Below the pieces are notes generated by a model. It ran no database searches. It was not told the origin of the DNA and was given only the letters and a program-made list of their open reading frames with translations. DNA of 64,000 bases, taken from positions 5,758,635-5,822,634 of the forward strand of contig JAJEKV010000033.1 of the NCBI GenBank assembly GCA_021234155.1, written 5' to 3'. The position numbers were made by a program, and so were the translations under genes. Positions 34,686 through 44,596 of the stretch are shown here, in pieces. Within the stretch, counting starts at the first letter, position 1. Every line of letters begins with the position of its first letter. The DNA is from Isoetes taiwanensis. Taxonomy: Eukaryota > Streptophyta > Lycopodiopsida > Isoetales > Isoetaceae.

Positions 34686-35115
34686 TTGTTGCATTCTGCT
34701 TCTTTGCCACAGGCGAATCAGCAATGCCGGTGCTGTCTTTGTTTGATGTGGCCTAAGGAGACCACTATTGCCACGAACTTTCTGATGTCGGTGCTTGGTT
34801 TGGTGATGCCAGGAGTTGAAGTAGAGCTCGATGAGACAACCAGATTATATTTATCTACAACCTTTTCTAAAAATGATTTGCCGGATTGCCCTATGGGCGC
34901 ATTTTCCATTCTGCATAGTGCAGCCAAGTCTACTTCAGTATCAAAGGAAAGGTTCTACAACCCTAAACTTGTATTTATACAGCAAAACTTTGCATGAAAG
35001 CTGGAATTGTAGCCGCTATGCCATCTCATCTTGCAACAGGTCGGATTTGGCAGAAATCGTATCTGTTTATGCCATCACATCTTGCAACAGGCCGGACTTT
35101 TAAGGGCATCTCCAC
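34686..35115. other. Open frames in the gag insertion, unassigned
   Basis: A 103-codon plus-strand frame (34686-34997) and a 69-codon minus-strand frame overlap. Neither matches a transposase I know. A repeat 'CATCWTTGCAACAGGYCGGA' occurs twice (35026-35045 and 35078-35097). Confidence 0.3.
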
Positions 35116-35432
35116 CACAGAAGATTAAAGATGAAAAACGAAGGTTGGATCTCCCATATCTGGAACTGCCAACAACACCTACATTTCAGTTCTGTTTGAG
35201 TTTAAAACTTCCAACCCTAATCCTAAATTGTTTTGAAAATTTTCCACGATCTATAAATCCGATATCTTAGATTTATGTTGCTGACCTAGATTTGAGACCG
35301 ACTTTCACACTGCCTTAGAAATATTCGTTGCGTATTAGGACAAAAACATTGATTTGCAAGTTCTCTAGATATAATGTATCACCAATGCTTTAGAAACTTT
35401 AATCTATTACCTTCTTCAGAAGAGTTTTCGAC

Positions 35433-36130
35433 CTACAACAAGGTTGAAAGGAAAATTCCTTTTGCAAATAAATTAAGCACCAGTATTACCATAGGTCCAC
35501 AGTGGCTTAAATTTAAATAACATGTATATTGTTTGAGCATAGCTAGGGACTCCTCTTGCACTTGACAGAGATTTATGGTTATGGATGCATCTAAATAGCT
35601 TGTTCTGTGAAAAAAAATCCCGTTTCCTACTTGCTTCCTTCCTTTGAGAAGTAAGGCAAACATATCTGCATAATATACCCCACAAAGCAAAATTTTGCCC
35701 TGGATAGACCAAGTGTTAGCCAAATGTGTGCCTATGTGCTGAACTAACAAGTCCCAATTTATAAGTTAAGGCTGGAAGAACAAAGCCACCCCACTTTTCC
35801 TAAGCCATGGCATTTAATTCAGAAAGACCCTTTTCCTAATGTTATGTGCACACCTGAAGTCCCAATAATCAGTATAGTGGCATGTGTATTGTGTTGGATT
35901 TACAACTGTGCCTTTATAAATTGGTACCTTTATAAATTAAGGCCAGCATCCTAGCATTGCGTGCCCATATAAACTTCCTCCATGAAGTGCACAAATAGAC
36001 ATTTGACATGGTGGTATGTATGCCATTTTGGAAATGCAAAGGAATTTTATTCCATGTCGAGTGCCTGCATAACCAATGGTTCCAGATACTTCGTATGCCA
36101 AATATATGCCACAAATTAGCAAATAAGGTT
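35433..36130 (-). other. Minus-strand frames in the gag insertion, unassigned
   Basis: Frames 35750-35433 (105 codons) and 36122-35914 carry no motif I can name. They could be degenerate transposon or captured gene sequence. Confidence 0.3.
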
Positions 36131-36157
36131 CAGATCAAAGAGTTAGCATTAGAATGG

Positions 36158-36330
36158 TCCGGGCAGCCTGTTGTTGGGCAAGCATGACTGGCACCCTTCC
36201 TCAAGCCAAACAAGGCCAGGACTTTGCACGGTCACCTCCCCAGAGGGGAGAGTGCCGACCTTAGGAGACGGACCCCCAAAAAGTTCCCGAGGCAGCCTGT
36301 CCTGGCAGCGCTCCCCCGGGGGGCCATATG
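36158..36330. other. GC-rich island
   Basis: About 170 bp of strongly GC-rich DNA (for example CTCCCCAGAGGGGAGAG and CTCCCCCGGGGGGCC) sits between AT-rich blocks inside the gag insertion. It contains two short self-complementary runs. No coding motif. Confidence 0.5.
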
Positions 36331-36361
36331 CTAATGACCATCCAAACATTGACAAAACGTG

Positions 36362-36790
36362 TGACACTAAAGATGCTATTGCATTTGATGCTAATAACAC
36401 CACCTATAATGTCACCAGTGGGTCCTGGCACTAACACTGATGTTATATCTGTAGCAACTACTGACACTATATTTGATGCTAATAACAACACTTCTAACAT
36501 CACTGATTGAAAATTACACTGAGACTGATGTTATATGTGTGACAACTACTGACACTATATATGATGCTAATAACACCACCTATAACGTCACCAGTGGGCA
36601 CTGACACTAACACTGATGCTATATGTGCAACAACTGGTGACGCTATACTTAATGCTAATAGCAACATCTATAGCGTCATAACCAAGTTACTGACATTGTT
36701 GGTGACACAAAGAGCGAGGCTATATGTGACACAAATTGTGGCACCTGTAGCATCACTTCTATAAAAATGTCACTAATAATGTCATAGTGT
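36362..36790. repeat. ~90-105-bp tandem repeats near the right end of the insertion
   Basis: Four units contain 'GATGCTAATAACAMCAC', 'GTCACCAGTGGG', 'AACACTGATGYTATATSTG' and 'CAACTACTGACAC' in the same order, with substitutions and short deletions. Short-motif repeats packed just inside a terminus are the known form of CACTA subterminal repeats, where transposase binds. Confidence 0.65.
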
Positions 36791-36850
36791 ATACTTTTCA
36801 ATATTGTGGTGACGTTTTGGTGACACTAATGGTCCCCTTCTCTTGTAGTG

Positions 36851-37923
36851 TAGAGGCACAAAAGTATGCTCTCAAGGCTGAAGATAAGCTGAGATACATT
36901 CATGAAGTTGTTGCTGCAGAGCATAAAACAGAGGATATTACAGCCAAGATTTTTAAACTTACAATTGGTGAGAAGCCAATGGAGGTTCAGTTTATTACTT
37001 GTAAGTATGGTGGGTCTATTGGACATTTTGATACTACATGTAGATTGCTGAAATTCAGCTCAAGATGCCAAATAAAGGGCCATAATGATCAAGAATGTAG
37101 GGAGAAGAGATTCTTTGAGAGAGCCAATCCGGTATTTGCTGTTATGCAACAAGCACCACCTATTCCAATTCAACCAATGCAAGCAGCACCTATAATACCA
37201 CAGGTTCCAATGATGCCACAAGCTTCAATTGCCCAACAAGCTCCAATGGGTTCCACACAAATGGTGCAGCCAAAACAGGGATGGTATCCAAGTAAGACTC
37301 ATTTGTATTGCAAGTTATGTGATAAATTCAAGCATGATGAGAGTGCTTGTTGGAAAATTCATGGGAAACCAGAATGGGCAACCAATAAGTATCCACCAAG
37401 GCAGCAAGTGTTTGAATCATTACCTCTTCCTAATAATGATGTTCGCTTTCAAGATGCAAAGTACATTGATAATCCGCAAGTTAAGGCTCTTATTGAGGAG
37501 CTTAAGAAGCAAGAGAAGGCAAAATCAGTAGTAAATTATGGATTTGTTGAGGTGGCGAATGACCCACTTCAGCAAGAAGAAGAGATTGGTGAAGTAAATG
37601 CATTTACAAGATCACAAAATGTGGTTCAAGAACCAAGAGTAGTGTCGATAGCAAAGAAGACTAAGACCTCTTTTTCAAAGGCTTTGAAGGGACAAACTCT
37701 GAAGGTGTCAGCATCTAAGAAGGTGCAATTCAATGTGCTGCCCACAGAACAGTTTCAGTCTATAGAAGAAAATCAGCCCATAGTGATGCCTCCTATAGTG
37801 GATGAAGAAATTCAGAATAAAGATGATGTGATCAGCCAAGTTTTGGCCACTAAAATCACACTTACTCTTGAGCAATTGATGCATTATTCTCCCAATTTTT
37901 TGCAAGAGTTAGGGGATGAATAA
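36851..37923 (+). pseudogene. Gypsy gag, C-terminal part with zinc knuckles
   Basis: The open frame 36787-37923 (378 codons) starts inside the insertion; genuine Gag begins at 36851. It holds degenerate CCHC knuckles at about residues 75-110 ('GHFDTTC', 'GHNDQEC'), with one Cys lost from each, and a better one 'CKLCDKFKHDESAC' at about 175. A Pro/Gln/Met-rich linker lies between and an acidic C-terminus follows. Zinc knuckles bind element RNA. Stop at 37921-37923. Confidence 0.8.
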
Positions 37924-37999
37924 AATCAGAAATTTCCGTCCAACAAATCATATCAAATGATACTAACAAGACTAGAATAGAGCCACCAGCCGACAATCC

Positions 38000-38335
38000 A
38001 AGGATCCAGGGCCATTTCTTTGTGATGTGAGTATCAATGGATATTTAATTAAAGACGCCAACATAGATACCGGCAATGGAGTGAATGTAATGCCTTACCA
38101 TATAATGCTTCAAGTTGGATTGAAAATGATGGAACTGACAACTATGATGCTCAAAGCATTCAATCAAATAAAGGTGCAGCCTATGAGAGTCATAAGAAAT
38201 GTCTTATGCAAGGTATATGAGGTGGAAGCAATCTTGGGTTTCATGGTTTTGAAATTTCCAGAGAGTGTGCATGCTGAAACTTATACTTTGCTGAGCCGTA
38301 CATGGTTAGATGCCGTAAAAGCTGAGACTTTATGA
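38000..38335 (+). pseudogene. Gypsy aspartic protease
   Basis: The frame 38027-38335 contains 'IDTGNGVNVMPYHIM', with the catalytic DTG triplet of a retropepsin (about residues 15-17), and near the end 'LLSRTWLDAVKAE', a variant of the usual LLGRPWL block. It would cut the Gag-Pol polyprotein. Frameshifts and stops separate it from gag and from the next frame. Confidence 0.8.
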
Positions 38336-38429
38336 AGAAAACGTGAAATGAACATCTTTCAAGGGGATACAAGGTTACTATAGATCATCCTCTAAATCAG
38401 CAAAAGGTACCTTTCTTTGCAATCCTTCT

Positions 38430-39215
38430 TTGAGCAACCCGCAGTTAGAAATCAGCAAAGAAAATGCTATAATGGTGTCAGGGCAGCCAGATCTTAGTTG
38501 TTTTCATGTCTTGGAAGTGGGTGACAAGGAAGATAAGACTTTGTACAAGTGGTTAAAAGGTATCCAAATTTCAGAAATATGTCATTTACAGCAGCAAGTT
38601 GCAGATAAATATATCCAAAGACTTGAAAGTATTGGTGAAGGTGAGTTACAAGAGACTCTTGTAAACACGCAGGAGAAGTCCATTCAAAGACCCATTGGTG
38701 ACACTTTATTTCAGCAAGGTATTGATCAAGACCAAGTTGAGATGTTGATTTTGACATCAAGCATGGATGGAATAAACAGAAATCAACCTACTATACAAGG
38801 ACAAATGTATTTTGATGATGCATTCTCTAAGCTCGAGAATTATAGAGGTGTAGGGGTATTTCTGATATATAAGAAGATTGTTTCATTGAGTATGCCATGC
38901 AATGCAAGCAGTAATAATGAGGCTGAATATCATGCACTTATTCAAGGGATGACTTTGGCAAAGAAGAAACGCATTGATTGTTTGACTATTATTGGAGACT
39001 CTTTGTTGGTGTGTCAACAACTTCTAGATCAATTTCAGATTTTAAGTGCTAATTTGAGAGGCTTACACCAAAAAGCCATGGATTTGAAGTCCTATTTTCA
39101 GCAATGCATTGTGATACATATTTCAAGAGAGCAAAATAGCGTGGCGGATGCTTTAGCACAATCGGCAATGGTGCAAGCAGCTTGGTGGCATGCACAAATT
39201 TTAAAGGATGAGGTA
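38430..39215 (+). pseudogene. Additional RNase H domain lying before RT
   Basis: The first ~125 codons of this frame are an unassigned linker. From about 38805 an RNase H fold is clear: 'MYFDDAFSK' (first Asp), 'NNEAEYHALIQGM' (Glu), 'IGDSLLVCQQL' (Asp) and 'HISREQNSVADALA' (final His/Asp). It resembles the plant 'aRNH' RNase H found as a second RNase H in some Ty3/gypsy (Tat) elements. Here it lies between protease and RT, whereas the element's own RT-linked RNase H follows RT at about 40.8-41.2 kb. The frame runs on into a minisatellite. Confidence 0.75.
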
Positions 39216-39224
39216 AATCACATC

Positions 39225-39351
39225 AGTCCATGTTCATCACACATTCACCACATTCATTACAGTCACCACATTCACCACATTCACTACATTCACCACATTC
39301 GTTATTGTCACCACACTCACCACATTCATTACAGTCACCACATTCAGTCAA
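39225..39351. repeat. CACCACATT/CACCACAGT minisatellite
   Basis: About a dozen 9-12-bp units such as CACATTCAC and CATTACAGTCAC. One stretch (CACCACACTCACCACATTC) closely matches the LTR block at 43066-43100 (CACCACACTCACCATACTC), so it may be an LTR-derived piece that expanded inside pol. Confidence 0.65.
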
Positions 39352-39361
39352 GAACATCAAT
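39352..39361. repeat. Left TSD of the nested poly(A) LINE
   Basis: GAACATCAAT, repeated exactly at 39849-39858. Confidence 0.85.
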
Positions 39362-39848
39362 TTTTTTTTTTTTTGAAGAACTGTGTCGTCAATATATTAA
39401 AAGAATGGTAATGTTACAAAGCAAGTGAGGAGGAAGGAGAACTACCCCAAAGAGACAGCGATACCTCGACACTCCACAACACACTCACAGAAAAACTGCA
39501 ACTCTACTGCTGTACAAATCGACCATCACCATCTACAACACCCAAGAAGTCCTGCCAAATGGCAAACTTCCGCTCTACCAATCCCGGGAACACCAGAAAG
39601 CTTTGAAATAGCTTGAGGAATCAGAGAGGCTGCAGGCTGCTGAATCCCCTGAAAGATCCACAACCGCCGCTGCTTCCAAATCAGCCACACCAACCAAGCC
39701 ACGCACAGATGCAAGGCTTGCTGCCACAAGCGCGGCCAAGCACCAGGATACACATGAAGCAGCAACTGCTGGCTAGTCAATCTCACCTGAAACAGAGCCC
39801 TAACCCAATCCCAGGCAGCCTGCAAGTGAGGGCATAAAACTAGACAAG
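39362..39848 (-). mobile_element. Short poly(A) LINE nested in gypsy pol
   Basis: On the minus strand the element ends CAGTTCTTCA plus 14 A next to the left TSD. It encodes the end of a zf-RVT type LINE protein: 'CPHLQAAWDWVRALF', then 'LVWLIWKQRRLWIF', the tryptophan-rich segment that follows the zinc-binding domain in plant L1-type LINEs. 5'-truncated to about 490 bp. The 10-bp TSDs fix the borders. It interrupts the gypsy element between its extra RNase H and RT. Confidence 0.88.
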
Positions 39849-39858
39849 GAACATCAAT
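39849..39858. repeat. Right TSD of the nested poly(A) LINE
   Basis: GAACATCAAT; identical to 39352-39361. Confidence 0.85.
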
Positions 39859-39882
39859 ATTTCTCAAGGAAATTAAAAAGAA

Positions 39883-40757
39883 TTGGTTACTATTGGAGGA
39901 GATCTTACTCAAGAGGAGGAACGTGATTTGATATCTTTTTTAAGAGAATTCAAGGATGTTTTAGCAAGAAATTACAAAGAATTGAAAGGCATTTCACCAG
40001 AGGTTGTGGTTCATACCATTGATTTGAAACAAGGATCAACCAGTTCAACAAGCTCAAAGGAGAATGAGTCCAACCATAGAGGAGCAAGTAAAGGCTGAAG
40101 TCGTGAAGCTTTTGGAGGCGGAATTTATTGTACCAGTGCCAACTTCAGATTGGATCAGTTTTATTGTACTAGTGAGAACTCCTATGACAGGGAAGATTGG
40201 ATCAGTTTTGGAAACTGATCCAATCTAGCTGGATTGGATCAGTTTTATTGTACTAGTGAGAACTCCTAGTGGGGCCAAATAACTCAATCCGAGTATGCAT
40301 TGATTACATGGATCTCAATAAAGCTACCAAAAGAGATCATTTTCCTACACCATTCATAGACACCTTGTTGGATATTGTTGCAGGAAAAAGGGCCTATTCT
40401 TTTTTGGATGGTTACTCAGGATATAATCAGATCCAAATCTATCCACCACATCAAGCAATGACGGCTTTTCGAACACCTTTTGGCGACCTATGCTTTTCAT
40501 GATATTTTAGACTTCTTGAGAGTCTTTATAGATGACTTAACATGTTTTTGAATCCAAGCAGGGATCACTTGGATCATCTCAGAAAAGTTCTTGAAAGATG
40601 CCGATTGTATGGCATAAGTTTGAATCCTGCTAAGTGTATTTTCTTTACTAGAGGAGGAAAGCTAGTGGGCAATTATGTTTCAGAAAATGGATTACAAGTG
40701 GATCATGGTAAGATTGCAGGCTTGGAGAAGGTGAAACCACCTACAAATCACAAGTGA
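39883..40757 (+). pseudogene. Gypsy reverse transcriptase, internally deleted
   Basis: The pre-RT segment 'LTQEEERDLISFLREF' and 'DVLARNYKEL' (39903-39985) is the usual lead-in of plant gypsy RT. Then come 'VPVPTSDWISFIVLV' (duplicated in a ~100-bp local repeat at 40140-40270), 'RVCIDYMDLNKAT', 'YSFLDGYSGYNQIQI' (motif A, Asp present) and 'AFRTPFGDLCF'. The motif B region is deleted, and a motif C variant 'VFIDDL' follows at about 40520-40540 in a shifted frame. The enzyme cannot be functional. Confidence 0.85.
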
Positions 40758-41500
40758 GAAGCTTTTATGGCCAACTCAACTTTAATAGGAGATATTTGCA
40801 CAATTTTGCTAAAGTAACCTAGCCACTTGTGGATTGTATGAAGCAAGGGCAGAATTTTAGATGGAAGGAGGACGTTCAAAAAGTATTTGAATGGTGCCTT
40901 GGGCAATTGAAAGAGAGAACTTTGCTGGTTCCTCCAAGAATAAGTGATCCATTTCATTTATTCTTTATAGTTTGAGAGCAAGCTTTGGCTGTCACACTAT
41001 GTCAAAAAAATCACCAAAAGCATTACGATGTGAATTACTATGCTAGCAGGTTGTTAACTCCACAAGAGCAGAAATGGATGCATGTGGAGTATCTTAGGTT
41101 GGCATTGAAGTGGGCCTTGAATAAATTTAGACATTATCTTCTTCCTTCACAATAGAATTCAGCAAATGTACAGTATATCTACATTCATATGGATGTGAAC
41201 CTATTGCCATGCGTTTACAACAAGAGTGTCCAAGATCCTAAGTATACAAGATGGGCTCTTATCATACAAGAATTTGAGTTGAAGTATGTTAAGATGGCTC
41301 AAGGAGCTCATTATCCAAATGCCTATTTGAGTCATGGTGTCGAAATAGAAGAGGAAACAGACCAGCAAGTAGTATTTCAAGCTAATGGAGTATTACAAGG
41401 GTTCATTGAGACCGTGGATCTTTGGTATACCAATATATACAGGTATTTACAAGAGCAGACTTATCCTTCATCATTTTCAAAGCAATAAAAGCATGCTCTT
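40758..41500 (+). pseudogene. Gypsy RT-linked RNase H and connection
   Basis: Reading across frames gives 'NYYASRLLTPQEQKW' and 'LNKFRHYLL' (about 41027-41150), typical of the RNase H that follows gypsy RT, then 'FELKYVKMAQGAHYPNA'. Several stops. The 99-codon frame 41189-41488 covers the end of this part. Confidence 0.7.
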
Positions 41501-41514
41501 AGAGTACAAGCAGC

Positions 41515-42721
41515 TGGTTATATGGTGCATGAAGCTATTCTTTATAAGAGGACTATGGAAGGTCTCTTATTAAGGTGTGTTGCTGGTCAGCAAACTCATG
41601 ATTTGTTGCAGCAAGCACGCGATTGTCAGGGGCATTTTGCAGCCAGAACAACATCTAGAAAGATCCTTCATTGGGGATATTATTGGCCAACTCTTTACAA
41701 GGATACTAGAGACTTTGTTAGCAAATGTCAAAAGTGTTAAAGGTATAAACAATTAACAGGCCACAATAATATGCCATTCCATCCTATTTTGAGTGTTGGT
41801 CCGTTTCATATGTGGGGATTGGATTACATTGGGCCTATCAATCCTCCATCTTTCAAAGGTCATAAGTATATATTGGCAGCCACATGTATGTTTACGAAGT
41901 GGGTAGAAGCAATTCCAGCAAAGCATGCTACAGAAAAAACCACAGTAAGCTTTCTTTATCACAATTTGATTTCTCGGTTTGGTGTTCCAACCATTCTTTT
42001 GTCTGATCGGGGAACTCATTTCATGGGCAAAGTAGTAGCTCAGTTAACAGAAAAGATTGGTGTTCAACATATGCAAGCGTCTACTTATTATCCACAGGGA
42101 AATGGGCAAGCTGAGTCTACTAACAAAATTTTGAAAGCTATCATGGCTAAAACAGTGAAGGATAATCAAAGAAATTGGCATGAAGCTTTGATTGGTGCCT
42201 TATGGAGTTTTAGGTGTACTTACAAGTTGGCTACCGGATTTACACCATTTGAATTGATTTATGGAGTGCAAGTTGTAATGCCTATTCATTTGGACATTCC
42301 TTTGTGTTTATTTGTGGAGCTACCTTATTATGAGAATTTAGGAGAAGTTCCAACTCCAAATCAAGTGCATAGTAGGATGGATGATTTGCTGCAATTGCAA
42401 GAGATGAGACAAGAAGCAGCAGACTTCAATATAAGGCATAAACAAAAAGTACTTATCAAAGACAAGTTGCAGGTTGTCAATTCATTTGAGGAAGGGCAAT
42501 TGGTATTGTGCAGAACCACTAAGAAGCATCTATCCAAATTTCAAAGCCCATGGGAAGGCCTATTTCTGATTGATAAAGAGGTATCAGATGGGGCTTTCTA
42601 CTTGATGGCTCCAGAATGGGAATTGTTGCCTAATCCCAAAAGGGGTTCAGTTTTGTCATGGCTCCAATTACAGAGAATTTGTGGAGAACTTTTGGATTAC
42701 AGCAGGTCATTTTTTCTGTAA
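41515..42721 (+). pseudogene. Gypsy integrase
   Basis: The frame 41522-41740 carries the zinc-binding H2C2 part ending 'FVSKCQKC', with a stop just after. The frame 41771-42721 (316 codons) has the catalytic core with D, D and E all present: 'GLDYIGPI', 'LLSDRGTHFMG' and 'PQGNGQAESTNK', then 'ATGFTPFELIYG' and a C-terminal 'EGQLVLCRTTKKH' segment. Integrase would insert the cDNA. It is the best-preserved part of the element. Confidence 0.9.
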
Positions 42722-42960
42722 AAACAGATGGCGACAGTTCGGTACTACATGATCTATCCTACTTCAATGGATGTATTTCGGCGATACGAATCCAAGAGCT
42801 ATAGTGCAGGTCAAACGGAGTTTTGGAACTCAAGATACCAGCTTTCAAAGTTTGCCACAGTTACAGAGGCTCTGTTTCGTCACTATCATTTTGGACCAAT
42901 GTGTTTTGCACCATTTACTTGGATTTGAGGATGGTAATTTTTTTTCTAAACATACAGATG

Positions 42961-43310
42961 TGTCATTTGGGGACATGTCCCAAGGGCCATACTAGTATAG
43001 TTTGGTGTGAGTTCTCTGCCACGGAGTGGCACATTTTCCCACTGTGGTCGCCACTGTTGGGGTGGTCACCACACTCACCATACTCACCACAGTCACCACT
43101 ATTGAGGGTGGTATAGGAGACCATATAACACGCACATGCACGTGTGGAGGACATATGCACGTATGCATTATGGTGTGGGGGATTCATTATCATCACTGTG
43201 TTATCTGAGCACGGGGAGAGAACAGAGAGACGGTGCATTGGGAGAGATTATTTTGCTTGATCTAGCTATGGAGATGATGAATCTTTATGTTGTGCATTGC
43301 ATAGATATGG
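42961..43310 (+). mobile_element. Gypsy 3' LTR (5' portion)
   Basis: The LTR likely begins TGTCATTTGGGGACATGTCC at 42961, just after the remnant of pol. It contains a CACCACACTCACC block, 'CACTATTGAGGGTGGTATAG' and 'GGACATATGCACGTATGCAT'. The block 43045-43285 matches the split LTR at 25577-25736 plus 28705-28800. The 3' limit is not clear. Confidence 0.65.
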
Positions 43311-44500
43311 TAGATTGAAGCTTGAATTATTTGTTTTTCATCTTTCTTGCAAGGTTGGAGTTTAGGCTCTAACAAGCCTAGTATTGCGTGTGCTTTATAA
43401 GTATGAAGTGAGAAACTGCTATTTTTAGGAAGCAAGTGCTATTTTGAAGTCGAGATTGTATTTGAATTGCTTGCAAAGGTTGTCAAATCCCTAAGAAATA
43501 GAGCCACCTAAGCATTTAGCCTTAAGTGTAGGGCTAGGATGCACCTAGAAGGCATATGCTACGGAATATTCCTCGTTCTAAAGGCTGGGAATGCGCGCTT
43601 GTAGGAAAAACAAGTATCATATCCATAATAGTATTCCCCAAAAACAAACCACAACACTCTAAGTTCCACCAAGGTTCCAAAGCACACAAGCCTACAACAT
43701 CACAAAACCAAAATAATGGAGCATATAAGAAACTTTCTTAGATCACTGGAAACCTATTATCAGTCACAGAGGCAATTCTATTTCTGCCTACATAAGTATA
43801 GGTCTCCCATAAAATGGCTGAGTGAGGCACAGGAAGTATTTAGTAACGATACGAAGAAAACGGGCACCAATCTCAAAAGGCAGTCATTCTGTGTCAGGTG
43901 GTCAGAAACTTTAATCAGCATTAAATGGCTAGTGCAAGCCAGTCATTAAAGCAGATATTACATGTTGTGTGGTGCATTCCTGATGTAATGTGCAGCTGAC
44001 AATAACTGGCAATAAATACTTGTCTTTATCCTCCATAGCCACTTCACACACATTATTATTACACCAGTACAAGCCTAGCTTTTGTTCAGGAGCAATTCAA
44101 TGCTTTGCATTTGCATTGCTGCAATTTAGACACCATTGCTATTGCCAAGACAAACTAGATTTGCTCATATCTTGGCTTCCTGATGAAAATTTCTTGTCAG
44201 GATCTTGCTTTTGTTTGCCCTTGCATTAAGAAATGAATCTGATACTCACAGAAGTAATGATTTTTCTGATTGTGCAAAAAACAACCATCCAAAAAGATGT
44301 ACTTGGATTAGTAAAAAAGAATCAATCCTTACAGAAGCTTCATAGCTCCATTGTATATCACCAACCAAATGCTCTGTTGAGCAGAAAAGAGCTCAGACAA
44401 AGAAAATTCAAAAATTCTGGGATGATTCATGATTTGCCATTCTTCAAAAGAAGTGTGTGTATGTGTTCTTCAAAACGCTGAGATGAAAAGCTGCAAATTC
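43311..44500. other. Unassigned spacer between LTR and CFL1-like gene
   Basis: Part may be the rest of the LTR. Small plus-strand frames (43556-44481) have no motifs. The last ~100 bp is expected to be the 3' UTR of the minus-strand gene ending at 44597. Confidence 0.3.
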
Positions 44501-44596
44501 TGCTGCTTACAGAACTTTCATGTGTAAGATTGATGAATAAAAAGCCCTGGAAGGCAAAAGCTGCGAGAATGATCAGGGTCTAAGAAGTGGGTTTTT

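Larger units (their letters stand above)
33129..36850. mobile_element. 3.7-kb insertion in gag with a CACTA-like right end
   Basis: Removing 33129-36850 and one copy of the 3-bp TAG (33126-33128 / 36851-36853) restores a continuous Gag reading frame, so the limits are well supported. The right end, CCCCTTCTCTTGTAGTG, is the inverse of a CACTACAAGAGAAGGGG terminus typical of CACTA (En/Spm) DNA transposons, which make 3-bp TSDs. The left end, CTGTGTGTCAATTTTGG, does not match it, so the left terminus is altered or the class is wrong. No transposase was recognised; inside are exon-like fragments, a GC-rich island and subterminal-type tandem repeats. Confidence 0.7.
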
